Source: Coriobacteriales bacterium (GTDB lineage Bacteria; Actinomycetota; Coriobacteriia; Coriobacteriales; UBA8131). From it: DNA of 6,678 nucleotides. How positions within the stretch are numbered: the stretch's first letter is position 1; every line of letters starts with the position of its first letter. The position numbers and the translations under genes were made by a program. Below, in pieces: positions 6,480 to 6,678 of the stretch. The stretch lies in contig JAITUO010000117.1 in the NCBI GenBank assembly GCA_031286245.1, positions 1 through 6,678 on the forward strand. Direction: 5' to 3'. The notes beneath the pieces were generated by a model. It was not told where the DNA came from and did not search any database. It saw only the letters and a program-made list of their open reading frames with translations.

Positions 6480-6582
6480 GCACGCACGGGATTTTTGGGA
6501 TGTATCAGGGGATTGATTTCGAAAAAAGGCTTGATTGCCATTGGAAGTGCTAAATCTGACTAGGCCTGACAGACTAAGTGCT

Positions 6583-6596
6583 AGTGCAGTTGCACT
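6583..6596. promoter_or_regulatory. Operator-like inverted repeat upstream of the right-edge gene
   Basis: AGTGCA-GT-TGCACT is a perfect 6-bp inverted repeat with a 2-base centre, 30 bases before the ATG at 6627. An overlapping alternative is GCAGT-TGC-ACTGC. Its size and place suit a repressor site for the downstream gene, but no clear promoter with both boxes was found beside it. Confidence 0.3.
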
Positions 6597-6626
6597 GCTA
6601 TTGTCATAATTCAAGGAGCATTCAAC

Positions 6627-6678
6627 ATGCATTACACAGTACATACTTTTTTTGTACCAAAAGTGGACTTGTGTAGTG
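6627..6678 (+). CDS. Start of an unidentified protein, cut by the window edge
   Basis: ATG 6627 has a near-ideal Shine-Dalgarno AAGGAG (6613-6618) 8 bases upstream, and the frame is open to the window end. Seventeen codons are visible, MHYTVHTFFVPKVDLCS, too few to assign a family. The gene is divergent from the AAA ATPase, across the repeat-rich region. The DNA of this stretch also forms an imperfect inverted pair: CATTACACA (6630-6638) against TGTGTAGTG (6670-6678), eight of nine bases. Confidence 0.5.
   Translation, partial: MHYTVHTFFVPKVDLCS

Larger units (their letters stand above)
6281..6536. repeat. Larger decayed inverted element of about 256 bp around the 29-bp repeat (MITE-like)
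   Basis: Outside the perfect 29-bp arms, similarity continues in patches. CGTGCCA (6321-6327) begins 22 bases outside the left arm start. Its reverse complement TGGCACG (6478-6484) ends 23 bases outside the right arm start. AATCAAGCCT (6281-6290) is the exact reverse complement of AGGCTTGATT (6527-6536). The order is the same on both sides, with small gaps between. This fits either a miniature inverted-repeat element with drifted outer arms or two head-to-head copies of one intergenic repeat. No transposase is encoded inside. Confidence 0.45.
6131..6626. other. Gene-free divergent intergenic region with inverted repeats
   Basis: About 500 bases separate the divergent starts at 6130 (- strand) and 6627 (+ strand). 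I see no credible coding sequence or tRNA. It contains, from left to right, the promoter of the ATPase gene, an 11-bp inverted repeat with tandem 10-base repeats, a 29-bp perfect inverted repeat, a 10-base palindrome and a 14-base inverted repeat near the right-hand gene. These are listed separately. Confidence 0.7.

Noticed and set aside
6459..6644. A 61-codon - strand frame at the right end
   Set aside because: It begins antisense to the better-supported start at 6627, has no good ribosome binding site that I can see, and its end falls in the 29-bp repeat arm.

Overview
The window holds two unrelated blocks. The left two thirds is a four-gene operon on the + strand (79-4464) for a complete, self-contained energy-coupling factor (ECF) vitamin transporter. 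The right third holds a lone ATPase gene on the - strand (4571-6130), a gene-free stretch full of inverted repeats, and the first codons of another gene running off the right edge. The organism is probably a Gram-positive anaerobe: ECF transporters with dedicated T and fused A subunits plus a membrane-tethered DUF4430 protein are known from Clostridia and Coriobacteriia, Shine-Dalgarno sites are strong, and base composition looks intermediate. The phylum is an inference and cannot be settled from this sequence.

Layout: (1) 1-78, a strong hairpin and ribosome binding site; the promoter lies outside the window. (2) 79-876, a membrane-anchored extracytoplasmic protein with a DUF4430 (transcobalamin-C-terminus-like) domain. 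(3) 910-1755, an ECF S component (membrane substrate binder). (4) 1802-2716, the EcfT coupling subunit. (5) 2689-4464, a single polypeptide with two complete ABC ATPase domains, overlapping ecfT by 28 bases. (6) 4465-4570, an intergenic gap with a strong ribosome binding site followed by only 17 codons, possibly the stub of a lost fifth gene. (7) 4571-6130, - strand, a DUF4143-type AAA ATPase with a PD-(D/E)XK-like motif and an unexplained C-terminal extension of about 115 residues. (8) 6131-6626, a gene-free divergent region holding a promoter for the ATPase and a 29-bp perfect inverted repeat nested inside a larger, decayed inverted structure of about 256 bp. (9) 6627-6678, the start of a + strand CDS.

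The transporter genes form a working set. The DUF4430 protein would catch or present ligand outside the membrane, the S component would bind it, EcfT would couple the S component to the ATPases, and the fused EcfA would hydrolyse ATP. The DUF4430 link suggests a corrinoid-type ligand, but no B12 riboswitch is visible and the substrate is unproven. The least explained parts are the nested inverted repeat and the C-terminal extension of the AAA ATPase.
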